The position numbers were made by a program, and so were the translations under genes. Positions 1 through 6,271 of a stretch of 10,175 nucleotides of DNA are shown here, piece after piece. A model generated the notes under the pieces. It was not told the DNA's origin, ran no database searches, and saw only the letters and a list, made by a program, of their open reading frames with translations. The DNA comes from CAMEON01 sp964427175 (GTDB lineage: Bacteria > Bacillota > Clostridia > Oscillospirales > CAG-272), in assembly GCA_964427175.1 (NCBI GenBank), contig CAYRTP010000085.1:1-10175 (forward strand), given 5' to 3'. Within the stretch, counting starts at the first letter, position 1. The number at the start of each line of letters is the position of its first letter.

Positions 1-55
1 GTCGGGGATGCCGGTCCCTACTATCTTGTTTTATATAAAAGTTGACACCTTGCTT

Positions 56-178
56 GCGAGGCAGTCATCCTGAGCGGAACGAAGTGGAGTCGAAGGATCT
101 CCTACCCGACAAGAGATCCTTCGACTCCGCCGCGTTGCGGCTCCGCTCAGGATGACCATTCTTTAAGCGTTGCCTCGC
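56..178. repeat. Long nested inverted repeat downstream of the lipoprotein gene
   Basis: Three paired arms from outside in: GCGAGGCA (56-63) with TGCCTCGC (171-178), GTCATCCTGAGCGGA (64-78) with TCCGCTCAGGATGAC (142-156), and GGAGTCGAAGGATCTC (86-101) with GAGATCCTTCGACTCC (113-128), around the loop CTACCCGACAA (102-112). The inner two stems are perfect. Another partial half-copy, CTCAGGATGACC, follows at 182-193. It could form a cruciform in DNA or a strong hairpin 3' of the lipoprotein mRNA. From memory, CATCCTGAGCG...GAAGGATCT palindromes occur widely in bacterial genomes as REP-like elements. The rest of 1-214 holds no gene I can support. Confidence 0.85.
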
Positions 179-214
179 CCACTCAGGATGACCGTCCCCG
201 GAAGATGGCCTCTT

Positions 215-820
215 TTACTCTGCCTCCGTCTCCGCCTCGGCATCCCACATGACCATGATTCCCGATGCGGGGTCAAAGGTCAGAACACCTGTGCGCAGGG
301 GCTCCGTGGCACCCGTATGCCCGAACCCATACTCCATCTCCTTGACGCAAAGCATCCCGTCCCGCAAAAAGAGAATGTAGTCGGTCCAGCCCCGATTCGC
401 CAGGGTGAACAAGGGGGTTCTGGTGGCATAATCGTAGACCGTGATCTCCTCGTGCACCATGCCGCTTCCCCAAGCCGAGCCGATGCACAGCTCGGGAACA
501 TCGTCCCCCGTCAGGTCGCACAGGTACAAGCTCTGACAGCCGTGGCCGGGGCCGCCCATGAGGTATTCACCGTCCAGATACAGGCTATTGTCATCCCGAA
601 TCTCCACCGTCGCGCCGTTGAGTACGGGCAGGGTGACCGAGAAATGCCGTTCATCCCCCACCTGGCTGTCGCCGGGGTGGTAATGGTCCCAAATGCAGAT
701 CCCCGTCCCGTCCTGCATCACGGTCTCGCCCGTACCTTTGTCCTTCGGCCCCTCGGAGCAGGCCGTGCACATGGACAGTCCGCAGACCAGGGCTAACAGA
801 ATGGCTACTGCTTTCATCAT
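215..820 (-). CDS. Putative lipoprotein with FG-GAP/VCBS-like segment
   Basis: A 201-residue protein of unknown function. Residues 1-21 look like a lipoprotein signal: MMK, a hydrophobic stretch (AVAILLALVCGLSM) and then MCTAC, so Cys21 is the likely lipidated residue. The lipobox is imperfect, with Cys rather than Leu at -3, and Cys18 is an alternative. The mature protein would sit on the outer face of the membrane. Around residues 85-120 the segment DLTGDDVPELCIGSAWGSG resembles the Asp/Gly-rich calcium-binding loops of FG-GAP/VCBS repeat proteins; there is one clear repeat, too few for a full propeller. The start at 820 is chosen because AAAGGAGGT (829-837) lies 9 nt upstream; a second ATG follows directly at 817. 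It lies 184 nt downstream of ftsZ, beyond a strong terminator, and has its own promoter, so it is probably not part of the dcw transcript. I do not recognise a named family, and no link to division is shown. Confidence 0.8.
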   Translation of the reverse strand: MMKAVAILLALVCGLSMCTACSEGPKDKGTGETVMQDGTGICIWDHYHPGDSQVGDERHFSVTLPVLNGATVEIRDDNSLYLDGEYLMGGPGHGCQSLYLCDLTGDDVPELCIGSAWGSGMVHEEITVYDYATRTPLFTLANRGWTDYILFLRDGMLCVKEMEYGFGHTGATEPLRTGVLTFDPASGIMVMWDAEAETEAE

Positions 821-852
821 GGTTCGTTACCTCCTTTGTGTTTTTTTACCAA

Positions 853-858
853 ATTATA
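853..858 (-). promoter_or_regulatory. -10 element (TATAAT) of the lipoprotein gene
   Basis: On the minus strand a perfect TATAAT lies 32 nt upstream of the lipoprotein start, giving a short leader that carries the AAAGGAGGT ribosome binding site. There is no recognisable TTGACA at 16-18 bp spacing: the matching position reads CGGGGC. A promoter with a good -10 but no -35 fits activator dependence, in line with the direct repeats just upstream at 881-902. The -10 is seen; activator control is inference. Confidence 0.6.
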
Positions 859-880
859 CCGTGGCTCCATGAATAGCCCC

Positions 881-902
881 GACGGTTCTATGACGGTTTC
901 AT
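881..902 (-). promoter_or_regulatory. Tandem 11-bp direct repeats, candidate activator site
   Basis: GACGGTTCTAT (881-891) is followed directly by GACGGTTTCAT (892-902); nine of eleven positions agree. On the minus strand they read ATGAAACCGTC-ATAGAACCGTC and end 22 nt upstream of the TATAAT at 853-858, that is, over the region where a -35 would be. Two abutting repeats with 11-bp period are the usual arrangement of OmpR/PhoB-family response regulator sites. A CATGAAT motif also recurs at 868-874 and 900-906. The regulator is unknown. Confidence 0.45.
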
Positions 903-921
903 GAATGTATCCTGTTCCACA

Positions 922-966
922 GAAAAAAGAGGGCCGAGAATGGGTAAACAATCTCGGTCCTCTTTT
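922..966 (-). terminator. Intrinsic terminator of ftsZ
   Basis: A 15-nt arm (925-939) and its near-perfect complement (952-966) flank a 12-nt loop. On the minus strand the hairpin stem AAAAGAGGACCGAGA / TCTCGGCCCTCTTTT has one A-C mismatch and runs into UUUUUU. It begins about 40 nt past the ftsZ stop, so it should end the dcw transcript before the lipoprotein gene. The opposite strand forms the same hairpin with a G-U pair and a shorter UUUU, so it may also work in reverse. Confidence 0.85.
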
Positions 967-1004
967 CATGCCGCAGGCAATTCATGCACCGAAGGGGCAA
1001 TTCA

Positions 1005-2180
1005 TTACCGAACGGGCTTCTTCTTGGGGGGATCAAACTCCTTCATGAGTCTGTCCAGCTCCTCGTCAGCCGAGGCGCGGGGTCTCTCACGCTTGACGGG
1101 CGCGGGGGAACCGTCGGGTCTGGGACGGCGGGGTCTGGGACCGTTCGCGCCGCCATTACCACCGGTCGTCTGCTGGGGCTTGGCGGGCTTATCGTCCTCC
1201 TCCTTCGTGGTGTTCTCGGGCTTGGAGTTAGCAAAGCCGGTAGCGATGATGGTGATGTGCATCTCATCCTCCAGCTCGCGGTCGATATGGACACCGAAGA
1301 TGACGTTGGCATCGGGGGATGCCTCGGCGGAGATCATGCTGCACGCCACGTCCACGTCCTCCAGACCAACGTCGGGGGATACGGTGACGCTGATGAGAAC
1401 GCCGTGGGAGCCTGCGATGGAGGACTCCAGCAGGGGGCTGGAGATAGCGGCCTTGGCGGCCTGCTCAGCCTTATCCTTACCGTTGGCGCTGCCCACACCC
1501 ATGTGCGCGTGGCCTGCGTTCTTCATAACCGAGGAAACGTCCGCGAAGTCCAGGTTGATGAGGGCGGGGACGTTGATGAGGTCGGAGATGCTGCGGGTAC
1601 CGCGGGACAGCACGCTGTCCGCGATCTCGAAGGCGTTCTCCAGGGTGATGCGGGTGTCGGTCACCTGCTTCAGCTTCTCGTTGGGGATGACCACCAGGGA
1701 GTCTACGTACTGGCTCAGCTCGGCGATACCGGCGAGAGCCTGGTCCATACGGCGCTTGCCCTCAAAAGCGAAGGGCTTGGTTACGATACCGATGGTCAGA
1801 ATGTTCATCTCATGAGCCAGGCGGGCCACCACGGGAGCGGCACCGGTACCGGTACCACCGCCCATACCGGCGGTAATGAAGACCATGTCGGTCCCCTGCA
1901 GGATCGCCTTGATCTCCTCGATGGACTCCTCAGCGGCGCGGGCACCGATCTGGGGGTTTGCGCCCGCGCCGAAGCCGCGGGTCAGCTTCTCACCGATGAC
2001 CAGCTGGGTAGCGGCATCCGAGTGATTCAGAGCCTGGCGGTCGGTGTTAATGGCAACGAACTCCACACCGACGATGCTGGAGGTAATCATACGGTTGACC
2101 GCGTTGTTACCGCCGCCGCCGACACCGATCACCTTAATGCTTACGCCGGATTCATAAGTATCATCATGTTCAAAGGTCAT
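1005..2180 (-). CDS. ftsZ: Cell division protein FtsZ
   Basis: Tubulin-like GTPase of 391 residues that polymerises into the cytoplasmic Z ring and recruits the divisome. Visible motifs: the N-terminal nucleotide-binding loop GVGGGGNNAVNRMI (19-32), the tubulin signature GMGGGTGTG (106-114), and the T7 synergy loop NLDFAD (209-214) with the catalytic acidic residues Asp211 and Asp214. The conserved core ends near residue 318. Residues 319-375 are a low-complexity linker rich in Pro, Lys, Arg and Gly. The C-terminal tail is DEELDRLMKEFDPPKKKPVR, which does not match the usual DIPxFLR-type peptide that binds FtsA or SepF. The start at 2180 has GGGAGG (2190-2195) 9 nt upstream. It is the last gene of the cluster, 350 nt after ftsQ, with its own promoter and terminator, so it can be expressed apart from the upstream genes. 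No ftsA lies between ftsQ and ftsZ. Confidence 0.98.
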   Translation of the reverse strand: MTFEHDDTYESGVSIKVIGVGGGGNNAVNRMITSSIVGVEFVAINTDRQALNHSDAATQLVIGEKLTRGFGAGANPQIGARAAEESIEEIKAILQGTDMVFITAGMGGGTGTGAAPVVARLAHEMNILTIGIVTKPFAFEGKRRMDQALAGIAELSQYVDSLVVIPNEKLKQVTDTRITLENAFEIADSVLSRGTRSISDLINVPALINLDFADVSSVMKNAGHAHMGVGSANGKDKAEQAAKAAISSPLLESSIAGSHGVLISVTVSPDVGLEDVDVACSMISAEASPDANVIFGVHIDRELEDEMHITIIATGFANSKPENTTKEEDDKPAKPQQTTGGNGGANGPRPRRPRPDGSPAPVKRERPRASADEELDRLMKEFDPPKKKPVR

Positions 2181-2294
2181 TTGTTTCTTCCTCCCGAATT
2201 TTACAAATACGAAATTGGCGCGATCCGCTCACCCAAAGCGGGGCACGCACATCCATCCCGCCATTTTTCGGGCAGGATCACATAGCATACCTAT

Positions 2295-2323
2295 ATAATA
2301 TACTTTTTTCTGCAAAATTGCAA
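2295..2323 (-). promoter_or_regulatory. Sigma-A-type promoter of ftsZ
   Basis: On the minus strand TTGCAA (2318-2323; four of six matches to TTGACA) and TATTAT (2295-2300; five of six matches to TATAAT) are separated by exactly 17 bp, in an AT-rich stretch unlike the GC-rich surroundings. Transcription would begin near 2288, giving a leader of about 108 nt before the ftsZ ATG. This is pattern matching only. Confidence 0.6.
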
Positions 2324-2374
2324 TAGTTTTTTGTAAGTTCAATAAAAATTTACATATTCAAAGAGGTTCGCGGC

Positions 2375-2386
2375 GGGCAATTGCCC
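2375..2386. repeat. Perfect 12-bp palindrome upstream of the ftsZ promoter
   Basis: GGGCAATTGCCC is a perfect dyad centred about 60 bp upstream of the ftsZ -35 box. It could be a dimeric regulator site or chance; there is no second copy in the window. Confidence 0.35.
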
Positions 2387-2418
2387 TTGATTATTTGATT
2401 GGATGTCCCCCAACCTGT

Positions 2419-2481
2419 GTAGGGGCGGCCATTGGCCGTCCGTTCCCTCTCCGCAAGCGGACGAGCGATGCTCGCCCCTAC
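2419..2481 (-). repeat. Palindromic repeat family A, copy 1
   Basis: A 63-bp element bounded by GTAGGGGC and GCCCCTAC. Its orientation is opposite to copies 2 and 3 at 6199 and 7400. Besides the 8-bp end stem it holds three nested stems: GGCC-ATT-GGCC (2427-2437), GTCCG (2438-2442) with CGGAC (2458-2462), and GAGC-GAT-GCTC (2463-2473). The single strand can therefore fold as a three-armed, cloverleaf-like structure. It sits between the ftsQ stop and the ftsZ promoter. It has no coding capacity. Confidence 0.85.
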
Positions 2482-2530
2482 GCGGTGAACGGTCATCCCA
2501 TGCGGGATGCAATGTCCTTACTCCGCCGCA

Positions 2531-3490
2531 CTACCCCGCCCAATCGGGCAGGTCCACGTCGGGGGAGGCGCGGTAGATGATCCGCGCGGGATCCGACACG
2601 TCCACCAGGACGGGGAGGGTGCCGTCGTCCTTCCCCTCCGCCTCTCGGTCGGAAAGGGAGTATTCGGTCAGCTTCAGCTTGCGGTCCAGCTCGTCCATGT
2701 TGCCGATCTTGACCTTGATCCGCCCGTCCAGCACCAGCCAGATATCGTAGCGGTCCCCCAGCTCCATGCCGCTGACGCGGTCGGCCAGGGGGGTGGCCAT
2801 GAGCGCGTCCACGAATTCAAAGACGTAGGCGTACTCCACGGCGGGCTCGGCGGTTTCCACCTCGTAGTCCACCAGATTCTCGGGGGCCGAGTCTGGCTCG
2901 TAGGGGAGGTTGATGAAGGACAGCTCCTCCCCCACCCGCACGCGGGTGGCCTCGGGGAGCCCCAGGTAGACCGCCCCCACCCGCTTGGCCTCGTTCGGGT
3001 TGGAGAACACCCCCAGCACCTCCCGATCCTCGGCGGCGATGAGGTAGTAGTTGGCGTTGTGGCAGGTGTAGTAGACCTCGGTGATCTCCTCGTAGCCGAT
3101 GGACACGGTACCGTTCAGGTGCTTACGCACCTTGATATCGTCCAGCAGGGGCAGGCCCGCCTTGAGCCGCTTGACCACGGCGGAGCTGTCAAAGCTCAGC
3201 ATATAGTCCCCCGCGTCCAGGTCGGCAAACTCCTCCACCACCGAGGCGGAGTAGAAGGTCCCGTCCTCGGCGGTCACCTCGGTGACCTGCCACAGGTTGC
3301 TCAGCAGGAGGAGTCCCCCCGTCAGGGCAACACCGCCCAGCATACAGCCCAGGCCGACGGCGATTTTTTTGATATGGGGATTTTTCGGCGGTCTTTCCCC
3401 CACCCGACTGCCGAAGAATTCAGCCTCCGCGCTGAATTTCTCGGCAAAGGAACGGGGTTTTTGCTCTGGGGAGATCCTGAATTTTTTCAT
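2531..3490 (-). CDS. ftsQ: Cell division protein FtsQ/DivIB
   Basis: Bitopic divisome protein of 319 residues (DivIB in Bacillota), which forms the FtsQLB-type complex that activates septal peptidoglycan synthesis. Architecture seen: a charged cytoplasmic tail (1-41), one membrane segment (about 42-64, IAVGLGCMLGGVALTGGLLLL), then an extracellular POTRA-type domain (about 67-136, starting WQVTEVTAEDGTFY and including VRKHLNGTVSIGYEE), followed by the FtsQ domain. The length and topology fit the family. The sequence is weakly conserved, as usual for FtsQ, so the call rests on topology, the POTRA signature and the position between murG and ftsZ. It begins 11 nt after the murG stop, and its ribosome binding site TAAGGA overlaps the murG TAA, which suggests translational coupling. 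In contrast, 350 bp separate it from ftsZ. Confidence 0.9.
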   Translation of the reverse strand: MKKFRISPEQKPRSFAEKFSAEAEFFGSRVGERPPKNPHIKKIAVGLGCMLGGVALTGGLLLLSNLWQVTEVTAEDGTFYSASVVEEFADLDAGDYMLSFDSSAVVKRLKAGLPLLDDIKVRKHLNGTVSIGYEEITEVYYTCHNANYYLIAAEDREVLGVFSNPNEAKRVGAVYLGLPEATRVRVGEELSFINLPYEPDSAPENLVDYEVETAEPAVEYAYVFEFVDALMATPLADRVSGMELGDRYDIWLVLDGRIKVKIGNMDELDRKLKLTEYSLSDREAEGKDDGTLPVLVDVSDPARIIYRASPDVDLPDWAG

Positions 3491-3501
3491 AGCTGTGATC
3501 C

Positions 3502-4632
3502 TTACGATTTGGATTTCATCAAGCCCGCAAGGCTTGTGTAGATGCGCTCGTTGGCATCGGGGCAGGCGAATTTCTCACGGATGATATGCCCCATGGCGGT
3601 CCGCTTGTCGGGGTCGGCAATGAGGCTCTTGACCTGCTCGGTCAGGGTTCCCTCGGGGAGGGTGTGCTCCTCCACGCAGATGCCCGCGCCCTCTTTGACC
3701 AGGGCCATGGCGTTTTTGAGCTGATGCTGTTCGGCCACGTAGGGGGAGGGGATGAGGACGGCGGCCTTCCCCGTCAGAGCCAGCTCGGAGACCGACATGG
3801 CTCCCGCGCGGGAGATCACCAGGTCGGCGGCGGCCATCTGATCGGGCATATCGTAGATATAATCCACCAGCCTCATGCGGCCGCAGGAGCCTGCGGCGGT
3901 CTGATCCCAGGCGGCGCGGACGCGGTCATAGTCCCGCTTGCCCGCGGCGTGGATGAGCTTGACCGCGGGGTTCGCCGTCAGCTCGGCGGCCAGCTTCACC
4001 ACCGCGTCGTTGACGTATTCGGCCCCCAGGCTCCCGCCAAAGGACAGAACGTAGAGATCGGTAGGAGACAGCCCTAAACGACTTCGGGCCTCCTGGCGGG
4101 AAATTTGGCGGAATCCAGGCATCATGGGGTTGCCCACCCGGATCATGCGGGGGTTCCCTGCCCCGCCCAGGCGGTCCAGGGTGGCCTCGAAGTTGACCAT
4201 GACCAGGTCGGCCTTATCCTTGAGCTTGAGCACCGCCTGGCCGGGCAGGGCGTTGGACTCGTGGAGGGCGGTGGGGACTCCCTTCTTGATGCCCATACGG
4301 CAGGTGGGCCAGCAGGCAAAGCCTCCCGTGCCCACGATGAGGTCGGGCTTGAAATCGTCGATGATCTTCCCTGCTTCCCCCTTGGAGCGGACCATCAGGA
4401 AGGGGAGCTTGAGGTTGGAGGGCGACCACAGAGGCCGCGCCATGCCTTGGATATGCACCGTGTGCAGAGGGTAGCCCGCTCGCGGGACCAGGTCGTTGGC
4501 CTTATCACGGGGCAGAGCCGAGGCCACGAAGGCGATCTCGGCATCGGGATGTTTTTCTTGTATGGTTGCCGCGATGGCCAGCGCAGGGTTGACGTGCCCC
4601 GCCGTGCCGCCGCCTGTCATGAGAATACGCAT
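3502..4632 (-). CDS. murG: UDP-GlcNAc:lipid I GlcNAc transferase MurG
   Basis: GT28-family glycosyltransferase of 376 residues that acts on the inner face of the membrane, adding GlcNAc from UDP-GlcNAc to lipid I to give lipid II. Visible motifs: the N-terminal glycine loop GGGTAGH (7-13), GTGGFACWP (101-109; a variant of the usual GTGGYVxGP), HESNALPG (124-131; Ser replaces the more common Gln), the second glycine loop FGGSLGA (198-204), and the donor-binding region SRAGAMSVSEL (274-284) with SPYVAEQHQLKNA (296-308), where Glu301 and Gln302 should contact the sugar nucleotide. Length is typical. The start at 4632 has AAGGAG about 7 nt upstream. It is tightly linked to ftsQ downstream but separated from ftsW by 177 bp that hold two hairpin repeats. 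Confidence 0.97.
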   Translation of the reverse strand: MRILMTGGGTAGHVNPALAIAATIQEKHPDAEIAFVASALPRDKANDLVPRAGYPLHTVHIQGMARPLWSPSNLKLPFLMVRSKGEAGKIIDDFKPDLIVGTGGFACWPTCRMGIKKGVPTALHESNALPGQAVLKLKDKADLVMVNFEATLDRLGGAGNPRMIRVGNPMMPGFRQISRQEARSRLGLSPTDLYVLSFGGSLGAEYVNDAVVKLAAELTANPAVKLIHAAGKRDYDRVRAAWDQTAAGSCGRMRLVDYIYDMPDQMAAADLVISRAGAMSVSELALTGKAAVLIPSPYVAEQHQLKNAMALVKEGAGICVEEHTLPEGTLTEQVKSLIADPDKRTAMGHIIREKFACPDANERIYTSLAGLMKSKS

Positions 4633-4673
4633 GATGGACTCCTTTCATAGGGAACGGGAGAGCGGAGGAGCGT

Positions 4674-4735
4674 GCCTCCGGCGGCCCAAACCCTTTTTTC
4701 AAAAAGGGTTTGGGAATCCCAAAAACTTTCAATAT
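4674..4735. repeat. Palindromic repeat family C, copy 1
   Basis: The element begins GCCTCCGGCGGC (4674-4685), as does the copy at 9007. It contains a perfect 14-bp inverted repeat, CCCAAACCCTTTTT (4685-4698) with AAAAAGGGTTTGGG (4701-4714), then AATCCC and AAAAACTTT. On the minus strand it forms a strong hairpin in the ftsW-murG spacer, but no U tract follows it there, so it is not a standard terminator. Boundaries are approximate. Confidence 0.7.
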
Positions 4736-4744
4736 TTTGTCATT

Positions 4745-4783
4745 TTGTCGGGTAGGGGAGGGGCTTGCTCCTCCCGCCCTACC
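4745..4783. repeat. GGTAGGG/CCCTACC hairpin in the ftsW-murG spacer
   Basis: The outer stem GGTAGGG (4751-4757) pairs with CCCTACC (4777-4783), with an inner GGAGG/CCTCC stem. The ends recall the family A repeats (GTAGGGGC/GCCCCTAC), but the interior differs. Its left flank TTGTCGGGTAGG (4745-4756) is identical, as reverse complement, to the loop of the inverted repeat at 56-178. Confidence 0.6.
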
Positions 4784-4809
4784 GTGATTTTTTCAAAGCT
4801 CTCAAAGGC

Positions 4810-6153
4810 TTACCGTTTCTGATACGAATACCGCGAGATGGACAGGATGATCCCCATCTCGAAGATCTGCAAGATCAGCGACGTACCGCCCGAGGAGAAG
4901 AAGGGCAGAGCGATACCCGTATTGGGGATGGAATTGGTGACCACCGCGATGTTGAGGATGGCCTGGAGGGCCACCTTGGCGATGAGGCCGTAGACCACGA
5001 TGGCGGTGAACTTATCAGGAGCCTTGGAGGCGATACGGAAGCCCCGCCACACCAGAAGCCCGAACAGAAGCACCACGGCGAAGGCACCGATGAAGCCCAG
5101 CTCCTCGCAGACGATGGTGAAGATGAAGTCGTTCTGGGGCTGGGAGACGTAGCCGTACTTTTGCTGGCTGTTGCCCAGTCCCCGCCCGAAGAAGCCGCCC
5201 GAGCCGATGGCGTTGAGGCCCTGGAGGGTCTGCCAGGCCGAGCCCAGGGGGTCCACGTTCTCAATGTTGAGCCAGGTGGTGACCCGGAGCATGGCGTAAT
5301 CCGACACCAACAGCACCAGCACCACCGCGGTACCGCCCAGGATAAAGAGGTAGAGGAACCACTTGCGGTCGGTGCCGCCGATGTACATGGTCACAAGGCC
5401 CATGAGACCGATGATGATGATACCCGACAGGTGGTGCTCCAGCATGACCAGGGCACAGATGAAGCCGAAAACGATCATGGGGTAAAGCACGCCGTAGACG
5501 AATTGTCCGCCGAACTTCTGATGGGCGGCGATCTGCTTTTCGTACTTGCTCATGATGAGGGCGATGCAGAGCACCACCGCCATTTTGGCGATCTCGGAGG
5601 GCTGGACCGAGATGGGACCCAGCTGGATCCAACGGGTCGCGCCCGAGCCGTAGCTGGAGCCGATGATGAGCACCAGCAGAAGCAGAACCACCGACAGGGC
5701 GTAGGAGGCCACTCCGAAGAACCGCCAGAACCAGGGCCGCGCCTTCCACACGAAGGGCACGGTGACGGCGGTAGCCAACACCAGGTAGAGGATATGGCGC
5801 TTGATGTAGTAGGCACTGTCATCGTGGTACTGGGCGGCGTAGACCGAGCTGGCGCTGAAAGCCATCAGAGCCCCGAACAGGCAGAGGGCGATCACGATAA
5901 AGAGGAAGGAATAGTCGATGTGCCCGCGGGTGAGTACGAGATCGGAGGAGTCCTCGGCCTCGGGCTTTTTGTAGACGGGCTCGGAGTAGATGGGGTCGTT
6001 TTTTTCGGTTTTGCGGTCCACGAAATCGCTGAGGTGGTCCAGGCCGTGGCCCACGTCCTCCTCAAGCCGCTTGGCACCTGCCTTATTGGGAGTGTACCGT
6101 TTCAGTTGTTTTTTTACGCGGGACCAATCCACGCGGGGGAGCTTGAATTTCAT
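4810..6153 (-). CDS. ftsW: SEDS peptidoglycan glycosyltransferase, FtsW/SpoVE type
   Basis: Polytopic membrane protein of 447 residues that polymerises lipid II into septal glycan with a partner class B PBP. SEDS features seen: MAFSASSVYA at the first membrane segment (97-106), ATRWIQLGPISVQPSEIAK (172-190), GGTDRKWF (259-266), the loop GRGLGNSQQKYGYVSQPQ (323-340), then NDFIFTIVCEELG with the expected catalytic Asp342, and the C-terminal SIPNTGIALPFFSSGGTSLI (408-427). Residues 1-78 form an unusually long, charged, Tyr/Pro-containing N-terminal tail before the first membrane segment. The start at 6153 has GAGGTG about 10 nt upstream; an ATG nearer the membrane segment is not evident. FtsW and the sporulation paralogue SpoVE cannot be separated from sequence alone. 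The dcw position, directly before murG, fits either. The usual murD neighbour is absent. Confidence 0.93.
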   Translation of the reverse strand: MKFKLPRVDWSRVKKQLKRYTPNKAGAKRLEEDVGHGLDHLSDFVDRKTEKNDPIYSEPVYKKPEAEDSSDLVLTRGHIDYSFLFIVIALCLFGALMAFSASSVYAAQYHDDSAYYIKRHILYLVLATAVTVPFVWKARPWFWRFFGVASYALSVVLLLLVLIIGSSYGSGATRWIQLGPISVQPSEIAKMAVVLCIALIMSKYEKQIAAHQKFGGQFVYGVLYPMIVFGFICALVMLEHHLSGIIIIGLMGLVTMYIGGTDRKWFLYLFILGGTAVVLVLLVSDYAMLRVTTWLNIENVDPLGSAWQTLQGLNAIGSGGFFGRGLGNSQQKYGYVSQPQNDFIFTIVCEELGFIGAFAVVLLFGLLVWRGFRIASKAPDKFTAIVVYGLIAKVALQAILNIAVVTNSIPNTGIALPFFSSGGTSLILQIFEMGIILSISRYSYQKR

Positions 6154-6198
6154 GGAAAACGGTCACCTCACTTTCTGCATCTAAAATATGTTTGTTTG

Positions 6199-6252
6199 GT
6201 AGGGGCGAGCATCGCTCGTCCGCTATGAGAACCTGCGGACGGCCGCCCCTAC
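6199..6252 (+). repeat. Palindromic repeat family A, copy 2 (shortened)
   Basis: A 54-bp element in the mraY-ftsW spacer, bounded by GTAGGGGC and GCCCCTAC. It matches copy 3 over the first 46 bp with one mismatch and then lacks seven bases in the right arm: GGACGGCC runs straight into GCCCCTAC where copy 3 has GGCCAATGGCC. The loss fits slippage between the two GGCC words. The left-arm stem GAGC-ATC-GCTC and the end stem remain. Confidence 0.85.
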
Positions 6253-6271
6253 CGGTTTAAGGTTCTCCGCC

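Larger units (their letters stand above)
2181..2530. other. ftsQ-ftsZ spacer (350 bp) without a gene
   Basis: No protein here shows homology I recognise. From the ftsZ side it holds a leader of about 108 nt with a small CCGCT/AGCGG hairpin (2225-2241), the ftsZ promoter in an AT-rich tract (2290-2370), the 12-bp perfect palindrome GGGCAATTGCCC (2375-2386), one copy of the GTAGGGGC repeat (2419-2481), and a small CATCCC/GGGATG hairpin (2494-2509) just past the ftsQ stop. None of these hairpins is followed by a U tract on the minus strand, so I see no intrinsic terminator for ftsQ and read-through into ftsZ is possible. Confidence 0.75.

Noticed and set aside
42..70. A plus-strand promoter starting with TTGACA at 42-47
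   Set aside because: No -10 element is found at 16-18 bp spacing, and no plus-strand gene follows.
984..2285. A 433-codon plus-strand open frame opposite ftsZ
   Set aside because: Its composition is low-complexity and Gly/His/Asp-rich, and FtsZ motifs are clear on the other strand.
2419..2481. A tRNA gene, because of the cloverleaf-like fold
   Set aside because: It has no anticodon arm of the right size, no TTCGA-type T loop and no CCA-type acceptor end, and it recurs with indels.
2507..3541. A 344-codon plus-strand open frame opposite ftsQ
   Set aside because: ftsQ is weakly conserved, so this was considered, but the minus frame has a membrane segment, a POTRA-like domain, a coupled ribosome binding site and operon context; the plus frame has none.
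4685..4714. An intrinsic terminator between ftsW and murG
   Set aside because: The 14-bp stem is strong, but no U tract follows on the minus strand; it is better seen as part of a repeat element.
4765..6228. A 487-codon open frame on the plus strand opposite ftsW
   Set aside because: It is rich in His, Gly, Asp and Glu, with no domain I recognise, and exactly mirrors a well-conserved membrane protein. Such long antisense frames arise from GC-rich third codon positions.
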